Shown: positions 51,718 through 60,257, numbered from the stretch's first letter. The stretch is 64,000 nt of DNA from Myxococcus landrumus (GCF_017301635.1 NZ_CP071091.1:3174001-3238000); one strand, 5' to 3'. Made by a program: numbers and translations. Notes: a model not told the origin generated them from the sequence alone.

Positions 51718-52377
51718 CTACTCATCACCCTTCGAGCCCACGAACTGGTCGCCCTTCTCCCGGAAGAGGACGTTGAAGCTGGTGAGCGAGCCGTACACGC
51801 GGGTGATGTAGCTCTGCATCTCCACCTTCTCCGCGTCGGACAGCTTCGGGTGCGCGTTGAGCTTCTGCTCGAGCACGCGCAGCCTGTCGCGGACCATGAC
51901 GACCTTGTGGAACAGGTTGTCGATGGGCATGTCCTTGGCTTGCAGCTCCGGGTTGCCCGGGACGAGGCGCACCGTGCCGCCCTCCCACTTTCCCGCGAGC
52001 GGCGGCGAGTCGGCCAGGCCGGACGCCTCCCGGAAGATGTCCATCAGCTCTTCACGCGTCATGCTCAGCCCTTCCAGATCCACGACTTCATTGGGGTCCA
52101 CCCGGCGCCGCACCACCACCGGGGCCACGCTGCGCGCGGTGCGCTCTCGCGTGGGTGCATGCGCCACCGGGGCCACAGCGGTGCCCCGAGGCGCGTACTT
52201 GTCACAAATGGGGGCCGACGGCGGAAACATGCCCCGCGAGGACTGGAGCCGGCACGGCCCCACCCACCCCCGGCGCTCGTCCACCGAGTGAGGGCTCCAC
52301 AGCTTGCAATTGCCGCACACCTGCTCTTCCGGACGGAAGGTTGGCAGGGGCGGGGCCGCGTCCGCCGAGTCACCCAT
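51718..52377 (-). CDS. Protein with N-terminal four-cysteine motif, function unknown
   Basis: This encodes 219 residues. A C-x2-C pair (VCGNCKLWSPHS) and two further Cys (GPCRLQ, PICDKY) within about 40 residues suggest a metal-binding or iron-sulfur module near the N-terminus. A basic linker (RERTARSVAPVVVRRRVDP) and a helical domain follow, with VMVRDRLRVLEQKLNAHPKL near its end. There is no signal peptide, so it should be cytosolic. The start codon overlaps the stop of the S46 peptidase gene by one base, which ties its translation to that gene. I do not recognise the family. Confidence 0.6.
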   Translation of the reverse strand: MGDSADAAPPLPTFRPEEQVCGNCKLWSPHSVDERRGWVGPCRLQSSRGMFPPSAPICDKYAPRGTAVAPVAHAPTRERTARSVAPVVVRRRVDPNEVVDLEGLSMTREELMDIFREASGLADSPPLAGKWEGGTVRLVPGNPELQAKDMPIDNLFHKVVMVRDRLRVLEQKLNAHPKLSDAEKVEMQSYITRVYGSLTSFNVLFREKGDQFVGSKGDE

Positions 52378-54572
52378 CAGCGCATCTCCTCCGCCACTGG
52401 CGAGTTCTTCCGCACGCCCAGCTCCTTCAGCAGCGCGTCCGCGTTCTCCACCTGGTCCAACATCCACAAGACATACCGTACGTCCACGTTGACGTTGCGA
52501 GCCACCTCCGGGTTGTAGCCGAAGTCGTTGGCCACATTCTCCCAGACGCGGTCGAAGTTGACGCCCACGAGCTGGCCCTTGCCGTTCACCGTGGGACTGC
52601 CGGAGTTGCCGCCCGTGGTGTCCGCGTCTGACAGGAAGTTCACCGGCACGTCCTTCAGCTTCCGGTCCAGCCACGCGCCGTACCGCTTCGCCTCGGCCAC
52701 CTTCGCCACGCGCTCGGGCACATCGAAGGGGTCCTCGCCGGTGTTCTTCGCCATCATCCCCGACAGCGTCGTCTGCGGCGTGTACACCGCGCCATCGCGA
52801 GGCGCGTAGCCCTGCACCTTGGCGAACGTCACCCGCAGCGTCGAGTTGGCGTCCGGCGCCACCGGCTTGCCCGCATGCGCGAGCACCGCCTTGCGCCACT
52901 CCGGCCGCAGCCGCAGCGCCATGCCCTGGCGGCGGTCCACCGCCTCATCCATCGCCTCCAGCTCCCGCGCCAGGTCCAGGCCGAACGCCAGCATCGGGTC
53001 CTTGCGCGCGTGGAGCTGCTCCACCGTCTCCGTCACCATCTTCAGGCGCTCGGCGAGCGTCATCACCCGGGTGCCCGCGAACATCGCGTCCACCTTCGCG
53101 GCCACGTCCTTCTCCACGAACACCTTGCCGAAGTGCGTGTCCACCGACGTGATGCGCTCGTCCGCGCCCAGCGCCTGCGCGCGCCGCACGAAGGCCGTCA
53201 ACAGACGCTTCTCCGCGGGGAGGAAGATGTTCTTCTGCTCGCGCTCCAGGCGGTCCTTGATGCGGGCGTGCTCGCGCTCCATGTACTCCGGGCGGCGCTC
53301 CATGTCCGGCTTGGCGCGCTCGGCCGCCAGTCGCGACAGCGACACCGCCATCGCGGGGCCCCGGCCCAGGCGCTGGACGGCGCCCAGCAGGAACTCACGC
53401 TCGAACACCTTCGCGTTGGCCTGCTGCTCGGCCAGCAGCTCCTCCCGCGCCTTGACCGCAGCCTTCCACGGCGCGCCGCTCTTGATGTTCGACCCCTTCT
53501 TGGCGGCCCAGGCCGCGACTTCAGCTTCCGCCTGGCGCTGCTTCTCGACGATGTTGCCGCGCTTCAGGCCCGCGAGCTGGCCCCCCGCGTTCTTGTAGCC
53601 GTTGTGGAGCCCCTTGAGCACCGACGCGACGGCGATCTTCCCGGCCGCGTCCTTCTCGCCCTCCTCCTCCAGGATGCGAATGGCCTCACCGAACACGTCG
53701 CGCATGCGCGGATAGACGCGCGACTGACGCTCGGCCATCTCCTCCGCGAGCAGCGCGCGGTACGTGCGGCCCGGGTAGCCCAGCACCATGACGAAGTCGC
53801 CGGGCTTCACGCCCTCGGTGGACAGCGGGAAGAAGAACTCCGCCTTGTGCGGCACGTTCTTCTCGCTGTACGGCGCGGACGAGCCATCCGGAGCGGTGTA
53901 GGCCCGGATGATGGCGAAGTCACCGGTGTGGCGCGGCCACATCCAGTTGTCCTCCTCGCCGCCGAACTCCCCCACGCCACGAGGCGGGGCGTAGACGAGC
54001 CGCGCGTCCAACAGCTCGACCGAGTCCACCAGCGTGAAGTTCACGCCCCCATCGAAGGTCGCCACCTGACAGCGCGTGGCCGGACGCTTCTCACACTCGG
54101 CCACCAGCTCCTTCTGCTTGCGCTCGATGGCCTTGTAGCGGACGGCGTCGTCCGCGCCCTCGGGCACGGCGAGGCGAACCTGCGCCGTCACGTCCGTGAA
54201 GCTCCGAGGCACCTGCACCCGCGCGCCCTTGCCGGGCAGCTCGTCCTTGCGCTCCGAGGCCAGGAAGCCGGAGGTGAGCAAATCCCTCTCCGGCGAGCTG
54301 TGCTCCTGGATGAGACCGTAGGCGCAGTGGTGGTTGGTGATGATGAGGCCCGTGGAGGAGATGAACGCTCCCGTGCATCCGCCCACGTTCACCGCGCCGG
54401 CGAGCAGGCCGGTGCCACGCTGTGGGTCCCAGAGCTTCTTGGGAGGCACCTGGAGGCCCTGGGCGCGCAGCCACGCCGGGTCCAGTTCCAGGACCTGCTG
54501 AGGGGTCCACTTCCCTTCCCCGGCCAGAGCCGGGGCAGCCACGAGCGAGAGCAGGAGGAGCGTCTTCTTCAT
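52377..54572 (-). CDS. S46-family dipeptidyl-peptidase, DPP11-like
   Basis: This encodes 731 residues, normal for S46 exopeptidases, with a signal peptide (MKKTLLLLSLVAAPALA). The catalytic His region is LIITNHHCAYG (His81/82) and the Ser is in TTGGNSGSPT (Ser657). The downstream sequence NFDRVWE places an Arg 18 residues after the Ser, the position where DPP11 has Arg673 (Asp/Glu specificity) and DPP7 has Gly. These enzymes release dipeptides from peptide N-termini in the periplasm, supporting peptide nutrition. The GTG at 54578 is an alternative start. It overlaps the downstream Cys4 gene by one base. Confidence 0.9.
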   Translation of the reverse strand: MKKTLLLLSLVAAPALAGEGKWTPQQVLELDPAWLRAQGLQVPPKKLWDPQRGTGLLAGAVNVGGCTGAFISSTGLIITNHHCAYGLIQEHSSPERDLLTSGFLASERKDELPGKGARVQVPRSFTDVTAQVRLAVPEGADDAVRYKAIERKQKELVAECEKRPATRCQVATFDGGVNFTLVDSVELLDARLVYAPPRGVGEFGGEEDNWMWPRHTGDFAIIRAYTAPDGSSAPYSEKNVPHKAEFFFPLSTEGVKPGDFVMVLGYPGRTYRALLAEEMAERQSRVYPRMRDVFGEAIRILEEEGEKDAAGKIAVASVLKGLHNGYKNAGGQLAGLKRGNIVEKQRQAEAEVAAWAAKKGSNIKSGAPWKAAVKAREELLAEQQANAKVFEREFLLGAVQRLGRGPAMAVSLSRLAAERAKPDMERRPEYMEREHARIKDRLEREQKNIFLPAEKRLLTAFVRRAQALGADERITSVDTHFGKVFVEKDVAAKVDAMFAGTRVMTLAERLKMVTETVEQLHARKDPMLAFGLDLARELEAMDEAVDRRQGMALRLRPEWRKAVLAHAGKPVAPDANSTLRVTFAKVQGYAPRDGAVYTPQTTLSGMMAKNTGEDPFDVPERVAKVAEAKRYGAWLDRKLKDVPVNFLSDADTTGGNSGSPTVNGKGQLVGVNFDRVWENVANDFGYNPEVARNVNVDVRYVLWMLDQVENADALLKELGVRKNSPVAEEMR

Positions 54573-54713
54573 GCCCACTTCCCTACCCCGTCCGGCGCCC
54601 GCAAGCGACTGCCGCCTTCACTCGCGACGCTCCGCGGCAAGCCAGGAGTTTCCCGGGAAGAGGAAGCCCGCTTATGTGTTGGGGTGTCTCGCAGTCGAAT
54701 ACCGGGGAAGCCC

Positions 54714-55454
54714 ATGAGGACCGCCAGCGGAGCACAGCTCGATTTCGGCCGCCGGGCCCTCCTCCTCGTGATGCTGGGGGTGGGCTGGTACTTCTGGGAT
54801 GCCCCCGCCTTCTGGCCGCTGAAGCTGCTGGTGGTGATGATGCACGAGAGCGGGCACGCGCTCGCCACGCTCCTGGTGGGTGGCTCGGTGGACCGCATCC
54901 ACCTGGCGGCGGACGAATCAGGTGCCTGCCTGTCCCGTCTGCCGCCCGGCGTCTTCCGCCAGATTGCCGTCTACTCGGGCGGCTACCTGGGCAGCGCCGT
55001 GGCGGGGGCTGGGCTGCTGCTGGCCACGTTCCGCTTCCGGCTGCGCCGCTGGGTGCTGGGCGCCGCGAGCGTGTGGCTGGTCGTCATGGGCGTGCTGTAC
55101 GCGGGCGACAGCTTCACGCTCGCGTTCTGCGTGGGCACCGCGGTCGTCCTCGGCCTGGGGGCGAAGCTGCTGCCGGATGGCGCGGTGGACTTCGTCAACC
55201 TCTTCATCGCCGCCTTCACCGCGCTGTATGCGGTGTTCGACCTGCGCGATGACCTGTGGAACAGCGCGGTGCGCTCGCGCAGCGACGCGGCCCTCCTCGC
55301 CGACCTCACCCACGTGCCCGCGGTCGTCTGGGCCGCGCTGTGGACCCTGCTCGCCGTGGGACTGCTCGGGTTCACCGCGTATCGCTCCCTGCACAGCCGC
55401 CCTCCGAGCCTCCAGATGCCCGCCGTGGGCACCCGCGCCCGCGGCAGGGCTTGA
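54714..55454 (+). CDS. M50B-like membrane metalloprotease-family protein
   Basis: This encodes 246 residues with about six hydrophobic segments. The zinc motif H44-E-S-G-H48 lies at the end of a membrane helix (LKLLVVMMHESGHALATLL), as in M50B site-2-type proteases. A second ligand may be the Asp in the C-terminal segment LLPDGAVDFVN. There is no PDZ domain. The substrate is unknown and many M50B-like proteins are uncharacterised. The ATG at 54714 follows GGGGAAG and diverges from the S46 gene 141 bases away. Confidence 0.75.
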   Translation: MRTASGAQLDFGRRALLLVMLGVGWYFWDAPAFWPLKLLVVMMHESGHALATLLVGGSVDRIHLAADESGACLSRLPPGVFRQIAVYSGGYLGSAVAGAGLLLATFRFRLRRWVLGAASVWLVVMGVLYAGDSFTLAFCVGTAVVLGLGAKLLPDGAVDFVNLFIAAFTALYAVFDLRDDLWNSAVRSRSDAALLADLTHVPAVVWAALWTLLAVGLLGFTAYRSLHSRPPSLQMPAVGTRARGRA

Positions 55455-55745
55455 ATCCTGGCACTTCACCCCGCGTCACACCTTCGCGATTCAGTCCGGT
55501 TACCGAGCCCGCATACCCCTGAGGGGGTGTTCGCGACGCCAAATGCTCGCGCTGGATTGTTTCATCGTCGCCTGAAATGACCTCCTGAACAGGGAGAGCC
55601 CCCGTCCAGAGGGGCGGTCATCCTCCGTGCGGGCTGTCGCGCACCACCACTTCCCGAGGGTTTGCGGGGACGGAGAACGTCACCCGTTCCCGGGTCCTCC
55701 CGCACACCGGGTCACCAATAAACCGCGAAACAAACTTTCACTGAT
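55455..55745. other. Non-coding stretch before the crystallin-like gene
   Basis: No gene with credible coding signals was found. The right part is noticeably more A/T-rich than the surroundings and leads into the promoter at 55746. A possible extended in-frame start at 55627 for the downstream gene has no signal-peptide sense. Confidence 0.5.
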
Positions 55746-55775
55746 TTGTCTGCCTGAAAACATACGCACTATAAG
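55746..55775 (+). promoter_or_regulatory. Housekeeping-type promoter of the crystallin-like gene
   Basis: TTGTCT (55746-55751) and TATAAG (55770-55775) are separated by 18 bases in an A/T-rich stretch. Transcription would start near 55782, directly before the leader hairpin. Confidence 0.58.
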
Positions 55776-55783
55776 TGCGAGCG

Positions 55784-55805
55784 CCGTAGCAACTTCCAGC
55801 TACGG
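55784..55805 (+). promoter_or_regulatory. 5' leader hairpin of the crystallin-like mRNA
   Basis: CCGTAGC (55784-55790) and GCTACGG (55799-55805) form a perfect 7-bp stem with an 8-base loop, almost at the predicted 5' end and 15 bases before the AGGAG site. A 5'-end mRNA stabiliser is one possible role. Confidence 0.48.
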
Positions 55806-55830
55806 GCAATCCCACACTCCAGGAGCGGAC

Positions 55831-56556
55831 ATGAAGCTCAAGACAGTGATTGGCTCGCTGACGTTGGCGGTGATGCTGACCGGGGGTACGGCCCTGGCGC
55901 AGAACATCGAGCCGGTTCCCCCGCACGACACGGGTGACCTGCCGAACAAGGAAGGCAAGCTGGAGAGGGTTCCGTTGAGCAAGGTGCTCCGGGACGCGCC
56001 CCGAGAGGACATCGAGAACCAGCCCGTCGAGGGCTTCTTGCCGGACCTCCCCATCCTGGTGGACGGCGTGAAGTACTCGGCCAAGGAGATCCAGGAGAAG
56101 GACATCCACCTGTCGCACTACGTGCTGGATGGCCGCTCCGCGGAGATGAGCGTGGTGCAGGGCTTCCGCACCACGGAGCAGCTGAAGGAGTACTTCGCCG
56201 CGACGGGCCAGTTCCCGTCCGAGCAGCCCACGGGCCAGCAGCTCGCGAACTGCAATCCCTGGTCGGTCTTCTTCGAGCACTCGTGGTACGGCGGCGCGTC
56301 GTTCTCCGTCTACCCGGGCTGGGGCTACCCGACGCTGGGCTGGTGGAACGACCGCATCTCCTCGCTGTGGAGCACCCAGTGCGGCCGCTGGACGCTGGTC
56401 ACCGAGCACTCCTGGTACGGCGGCCACGTGCTGTGGATTGGCCGTGCGTGGGCCATTCCCAACATGGGCAGCTACGGCTGGTACACCGGCTGGTGGCCGT
56501 TCCGCCGCTGGCACTCGTGGAATGATCGCGTCTCGTCGGTCGCCGTCTACTGGTAG
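55831..56556 (+). CDS. Secreted beta-gamma-crystallin-like protein with two Ca-binding motifs
   Basis: This encodes 241 residues with a signal peptide (MKLKTVIGSLTLAVMLTGG, then TALAQ). A ~100-residue linker region precedes a very Trp/Tyr-rich C-terminal half built as two Greek-key-like repeats. Each has EHSWYGG early and ends with WNDRISS or WNDRVSS, which match the calcium-binding motif N/D-N/D-x-x-S/T-S of beta-gamma-crystallins. Protein S, a spore-coat protein of Myxococcus, is of this class, so a coat or matrix role is plausible. AGGAG precedes the ATG. Confidence 0.78.
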   Translation: MKLKTVIGSLTLAVMLTGGTALAQNIEPVPPHDTGDLPNKEGKLERVPLSKVLRDAPREDIENQPVEGFLPDLPILVDGVKYSAKEIQEKDIHLSHYVLDGRSAEMSVVQGFRTTEQLKEYFAATGQFPSEQPTGQQLANCNPWSVFFEHSWYGGASFSVYPGWGYPTLGWWNDRISSLWSTQCGRWTLVTEHSWYGGHVLWIGRAWAIPNMGSYGWYTGWWPFRRWHSWNDRVSSVAVYW

Positions 56557-56882
56557 TCACGCAGTGACGTGACGGGAGCGGAGGCCGTTGGCGCCTCCGT
56601 TCCTCCCAGGCCCCAGAAGATGCAACCCGTTCATCGTCGCCAACCACCATGCCTCGCTGCACGGAAGCGAGCTGGCGGCGCTGGCCACGTTCACCACCAA
56701 CATCGGTGCGCCGGGGAGACTGTCGGCCCACTCAAGGATGTGCCCGTCTGGGCCAGAAGCCGCTTCGGGGACCGCTGGGGCGAGCGATCCTGAGTTCTTC
56801 AGGGATTGGATGTTCGCCCAGTCGCTCTCGTAACCGGTTACAGACACGTGAGTGAAGAACCTCTCGCGCCGCCAGTCACCCG
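56557..56882. other. Intergenic stretch with a possible decayed coding remnant on the minus strand
   Basis: No complete gene is seen. On the minus strand an open frame ending near 56557 reads protein-like (SDWANIQSLKNSG, ILEWADSLPGAPML). It has no convincing start or ribosome-binding site, its third-position GC is lower than in real genes here, and the family is not recognised. Confidence 0.3.
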
Positions 56883-57539
56883 TCACTTCCTCGGGCGCAT
56901 CCTGAATGCGACGAAGGAGGCGACATCCGGGTAGGAGAAGTAGGGATTGAGCCGCCGCACGTCGCCCATCGCCGCCACGGGCACCTCCGCGTAGTCGTGC
57001 CCCGGCCACAGCCGCGTCGAATCCGGCACCTTCAGCAGCACCTGCGACAGCGAGCGGTACATGGCCTCCGGGTCTCCGCCCTTCATGTCGCACCGGCCGC
57101 AGCCGTTGATGAACAGCGTGTCGCCGGACACCAGCGCATCCCCCGCGAGCAGGCAGTGCGAGCCCGGCGTGTGCCCCGGGGTGTGGAGCGCCTGAAAGCG
57201 CTCGGTGCCCACGGGCACGACATCCCCGGGCCCCAGCGGGCGCAGCGCGTCCTTCAGCTCCCGCAGCTCCGCGGAGAACTCCACCTCCTCGCGCTGGGCA
57301 TAGACAGGGACGTCGTGTCGCGACAGCAGCTCCGGCAAGCCGTTGATGTGGTCGAAGTGGCAGTGCGAGACGAAGGCGCCCGCAAGGCGCTTGCCATCCT
57401 CGGCGACGGCCTGCTCGATGGCCGCGACGTCCCAGGCCGGGTCCACCACCACGACGTCGGGCGCGTCCGCCGCGCCGACCAGGTAGACGAAGTTGTCCAT
57501 GGGTCCCAGCTTGAGCTGCCGCACGTACGGGTCTGGCAT
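56883..57539 (-). CDS. MBL-fold metallo-hydrolase (glyoxalase II/ETHE1-like)
   Basis: This encodes 218 residues. The metal-binding motif is HCHFDH (in SHCHFDHINGLPEL); further ligands lie in TPGHTPGS, SGDTLF and WPGHDY. The segment INGCGRCDMKGGDPEAMYRS is typical of the glyoxalase II-like and persulfide dioxygenase-like branch. Hydrolysis of a thioester or a sulfur-related reaction is likely, but the exact substrate cannot be read from the sequence. No signal peptide is seen, so it should be cytosolic. It diverges from the secreted protein gene at 57637. Confidence 0.82.
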   Translation of the reverse strand: MPDPYVRQLKLGPMDNFVYLVGAADAPDVVVVDPAWDVAAIEQAVAEDGKRLAGAFVSHCHFDHINGLPELLSRHDVPVYAQREEVEFSAELRELKDALRPLGPGDVVPVGTERFQALHTPGHTPGSHCLLAGDALVSGDTLFINGCGRCDMKGGDPEAMYRSLSQVLLKVPDSTRLWPGHDYAEVPVAAMGDVRRLNPYFSYPDVASFVAFRMRPRK

Positions 57540-57636
57540 CGTTCAGTCCTCCGGTGAGAACTCTAGCGCCTGACACTTGAAGCGACCGCGTCTTCCCACT
57601 TGAATGCGCGCCAGTCCCCCCGGAGGTCCACACACC

Positions 57637-58302
57637 GTGAAGCGCTCTCTGCCGTTGCTCGTCTGCACCCTCCTCGCCGGCTCGAGCGTCGTCGCCAAGG
57701 AACGGTCCACCTTCCGGTACACCGCGCCTCCGGACGGCGAGCGCCCGGTCATCGTCGACGCCGTCATTGGCCCGCAGGGCAGCGACTTCGCCCTGCGCCT
57801 GCGCTTCGACAAGGCCCCCTGGGGCGAGGAGTGCAAGAACCGCTGCGCCAACGCCACCCTGCTGATTGACGCCGACAACAGCAAGCAGACGGGGCTGCGG
57901 CTCGCGCAGGGTGCCGCGGGCAATGGCGCCGACCTGGCCATCATCATCCAGGGCGTGCGCGAGTACGCCACGGAGGGAGGCGGCGCCCAGAACTGGCTGC
58001 GCGTGAAGGTGCGCCTGCTGGGCAGCGAGGCCAGCACGGTGGACGACGGCGAGCTCCTGGCCGAGCTCAACCACCGCCACGACACCGACCGCATCCAGTC
58101 CGAGGACAAGACCGTCTACCTGCTCATCGACACCACCAACGCGGCCATCCCCTCGGGGCGCAAGGCGCGCGTCGTCTACCAGCCGCCGGGTGGCAAGCCC
58201 ATCCAGGCCACGGTGACGGGCTTGATTGGCGGCGGCGGCACGCACGGCGTGCGCATCTTCAAGGATGGCAACTGGGGCCGCGCGCCCCAGGCCAATCCCT
58301 GA
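57637..58302 (+). CDS. Secreted protein of unknown function
   Basis: The GTG at 57637 is favoured: GGAGGT lies at 57622-57627 and the product starts straight into a signal peptide (KRSLPLLVCTLLAGSSVVA). An in-frame ATG at 57604 is the alternative. The 221-residue product is beta-rich with one close Cys pair (CKNRC) and a loop LIDADNSKQTG that resembles a calcium-binding DxDx loop. I recognise no family. It ends 31 bases before the convergent NmrA-like gene. Confidence 0.6.
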   Translation: MKRSLPLLVCTLLAGSSVVAKERSTFRYTAPPDGERPVIVDAVIGPQGSDFALRLRFDKAPWGEECKNRCANATLLIDADNSKQTGLRLAQGAAGNGADLAIIIQGVREYATEGGGAQNWLRVKVRLLGSEASTVDDGELLAELNHRHDTDRIQSEDKTVYLLIDTTNAAIPSGRKARVVYQPPGGKPIQATVTGLIGGGGTHGVRIFKDGNWGRAPQANP

Positions 58303-58333
58303 CCCCACCTCCGCCCTCTCGAAGTCGAGGGCT

Positions 58334-59182
58334 TCAGCTCCCTCGCCAGAAGGTGGCGTGCTCCTTCGCGAACGCCTCGAAGGAGCGCGGTGGTGTGCCC
58401 GTCACCTCCAGCACGCTGGCGTGGGGTGACGGCGCGCGGCCCTCGCGGTGGAAGCGGAACATGTCGATGAGCCCATCGACATGCGCCGGACTCACCGAGT
58501 ACGGCAGCACGGCCTCGCGATAGGCGGCGTCCGAGACGGACTCATACGTCAACGTCCGGCCCGACACGCGGGCCAAGGTGTGGACCATCTCGGGATAGCT
58601 CAGGGCCTGTGGCCCGAAGAGGTCCAACGAGCGGCCCGCGAAGCGCTCCGAGGACAGACACGCCGCCGCCACCCGGGCGATGTCCCTCGCGTCGATGGGG
58701 CTCTCCTTCTCGTCTCGCCAAGGCATGCGGAGCACTCCCTCGGTCCGCAGGGAGTGGCCGTAGTACGTGATGAAGTTCTGCATGAAGCCGCCGGGCCTCA
58801 GCATCGTGAAGGAGAGGCCCGAGCGCTCCACCTCGCGCTCGATGGCCCGGTGGACTCGCGCCAGGAAGAACGCCTCGCTCTCGGCCCCGAGAATCGAGAG
58901 CTTCACCAGCCTGCGCACTCCCGCGTGGCGGGCGGCCTCGATGACACGCACTTCCGCGCCGACCTGGTCGACCATGTCCCCGGTCATCAGGAAGACGCTG
59001 TGGGCGCCCTCCAGGCTCGCGGCCAGCCCTTCCCCGGTGGACAGGTCCACGCGCACATGCTCCATGGCCTGGATGTGCGGAGTCCGGATGCGAGAGACGG
59101 CGCGCACGGGAAGGCGCCGCTGGTGGAGCTCGTCGAGGACCGCACCACCCACTACGCCTGTTGCCCCAAAGATGACGTTCAT
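58334..59182 (-). CDS. NmrA-like NAD(P)-binding oxidoreductase
   Basis: This encodes 282 residues of the atypical short-chain dehydrogenase group. The N-terminal Rossmann motif is GATGVVGG, followed by RAVSRIRTP at the NADP-phosphate site. FTMLRPGGFMQNFITYY is characteristic of the NmrA/QorB/azoreductase-like proteins. It may act as an NADP-dependent quinone reductase or redox sensor. It starts 26 bases downstream of an AraC-type regulator on the same strand and is its probable target or partner. Confidence 0.82.
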   Translation of the reverse strand: MNVIFGATGVVGGAVLDELHQRRLPVRAVSRIRTPHIQAMEHVRVDLSTGEGLAASLEGAHSVFLMTGDMVDQVGAEVRVIEAARHAGVRRLVKLSILGAESEAFFLARVHRAIEREVERSGLSFTMLRPGGFMQNFITYYGHSLRTEGVLRMPWRDEKESPIDARDIARVAAACLSSERFAGRSLDLFGPQALSYPEMVHTLARVSGRTLTYESVSDAAYREAVLPYSVSPAHVDGLIDMFRFHREGRAPSPHASVLEVTGTPPRSFEAFAKEHATFWRGS

Positions 59183-59208
59183 GCGGGCAAGATGCGCCCG
59201 ACGCCTCT

Positions 59209-60060
59209 TCACCCGATAGGAAGCATTTGACCCCGCTCCTCGGGTGGCAGCACCTCCGCGCCGCGGACCGTCGACGCCAGCGCCCCGGGAGCAAGGCCCG
59301 CGAGCTTCCGGCACTCGAGCAGCCAGTGGGACTGGTCGCAGTACCCCGCCTCATGCGCCACCCAGGTGATGGAGAGCGGGGCGCCCTTCCGCGTGTACTC
59401 GAGCGCGCGCTGGAAGCGGCGGACGCGGAGGAAGTCTCGAGGTGTCAGCCCCACCTCGCGACGGAACAGCTCGATGAACCTCCGGTGGCTCAATCCCGAG
59501 CCCGCGACCAGTGACGCCACGGGCACCTCCACGGTGCTCGCATCGAGTCGAGCCAGTGCCCTCGCGACCGCGGGGTGTGAGCCTCGTTTCTCGTCGAGCC
59601 GAGCCAGGAACAGGTCCCCCAACAACGCGAAGCGGTCCGCGTCGCCCTTCGCCTCTTGCAGGCGCGCCATCCACACTTCCACGTCGGCGCCCCAGAGCGA
59701 GGACAGCTCCACATGGCGCTCGGCCAGCGCATCCTGGGGAATCCCCAGCAGCGGCCAGGCGCCGCCCACCCGGAAGTGGACCCCCGCGAGCATGGCCTGC
59801 TGCGCCGTGGGGACGTCATACGCCGTGAGCCGAGGCCCCGCGACGTGCGCCCCCGAATGGTGGCCCGCGTCTCCATCCAGCTCCCGCCACTCCAGCCGCT
59901 GGCCCGCGAGCGGCATCACCCACTCCACGGTCCCCGTGGGCAACACCCGCTCACTGCCGTGCGCGGGGAGGTACCCTTCGTAGACCCAGAACGCATGGAT
60001 GTACGGGCGCAGCGCGGGAGGAGGCGCGACCGCTCGGTAGAACGCATGAGGTCCGGTCAT
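59209..60060 (-). CDS. AraC-family transcriptional regulator
   Basis: This encodes 283 residues. The N-terminal half is a sensor domain typical of many AraC regulators (APPPALRPYIHAFWVYEG). The C-terminal ~100 residues hold two helix-turn-helix units (SGLSHRRFIELFRREVGLTP and WVAHEAGYCDQSHW with the conserved DQSHW). I chose the ATG at 60060; a longer frame to 60183 is Pro/Gly-rich. It forms an operon with the downstream NmrA-like gene and probably regulates it. The inducer is unknown. Confidence 0.86.
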   Translation of the reverse strand: MTGPHAFYRAVAPPPALRPYIHAFWVYEGYLPAHGSERVLPTGTVEWVMPLAGQRLEWRELDGDAGHHSGAHVAGPRLTAYDVPTAQQAMLAGVHFRVGGAWPLLGIPQDALAERHVELSSLWGADVEVWMARLQEAKGDADRFALLGDLFLARLDEKRGSHPAVARALARLDASTVEVPVASLVAGSGLSHRRFIELFRREVGLTPRDFLRVRRFQRALEYTRKGAPLSITWVAHEAGYCDQSHWLLECRKLAGLAPGALASTVRGAEVLPPEERGQMLPIG

Positions 60061-60257
60061 GGTGACGGGGATGATGCCCGGTCCAGCGCCCCGGTCCGGC
60101 GGCCAAACAAGCGTCCGAGCCCACCCCACCCCTCCTGCTGGGACGGGTTCTGGAGCCAACCTCGTGTCCTCGCCTACCCGCACCCACCGTCCCGTCCCCG
60201 GGTGAGTCGAAGGCGCCCTCCCGCCCGGAATTTCAGGTGGTTACAGGCCTGTTCCAC
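60061..60257. other. Divergent intergenic region between the AraC gene and the parC promoter
   Basis: No credible gene is seen here. Together with the parC leader (60287-60448), the whole gap is 388 bases. Short open frames on both strands (for example 60237-60443 on the plus strand) cover the promoter and have no recognisable product. Confidence 0.45.
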
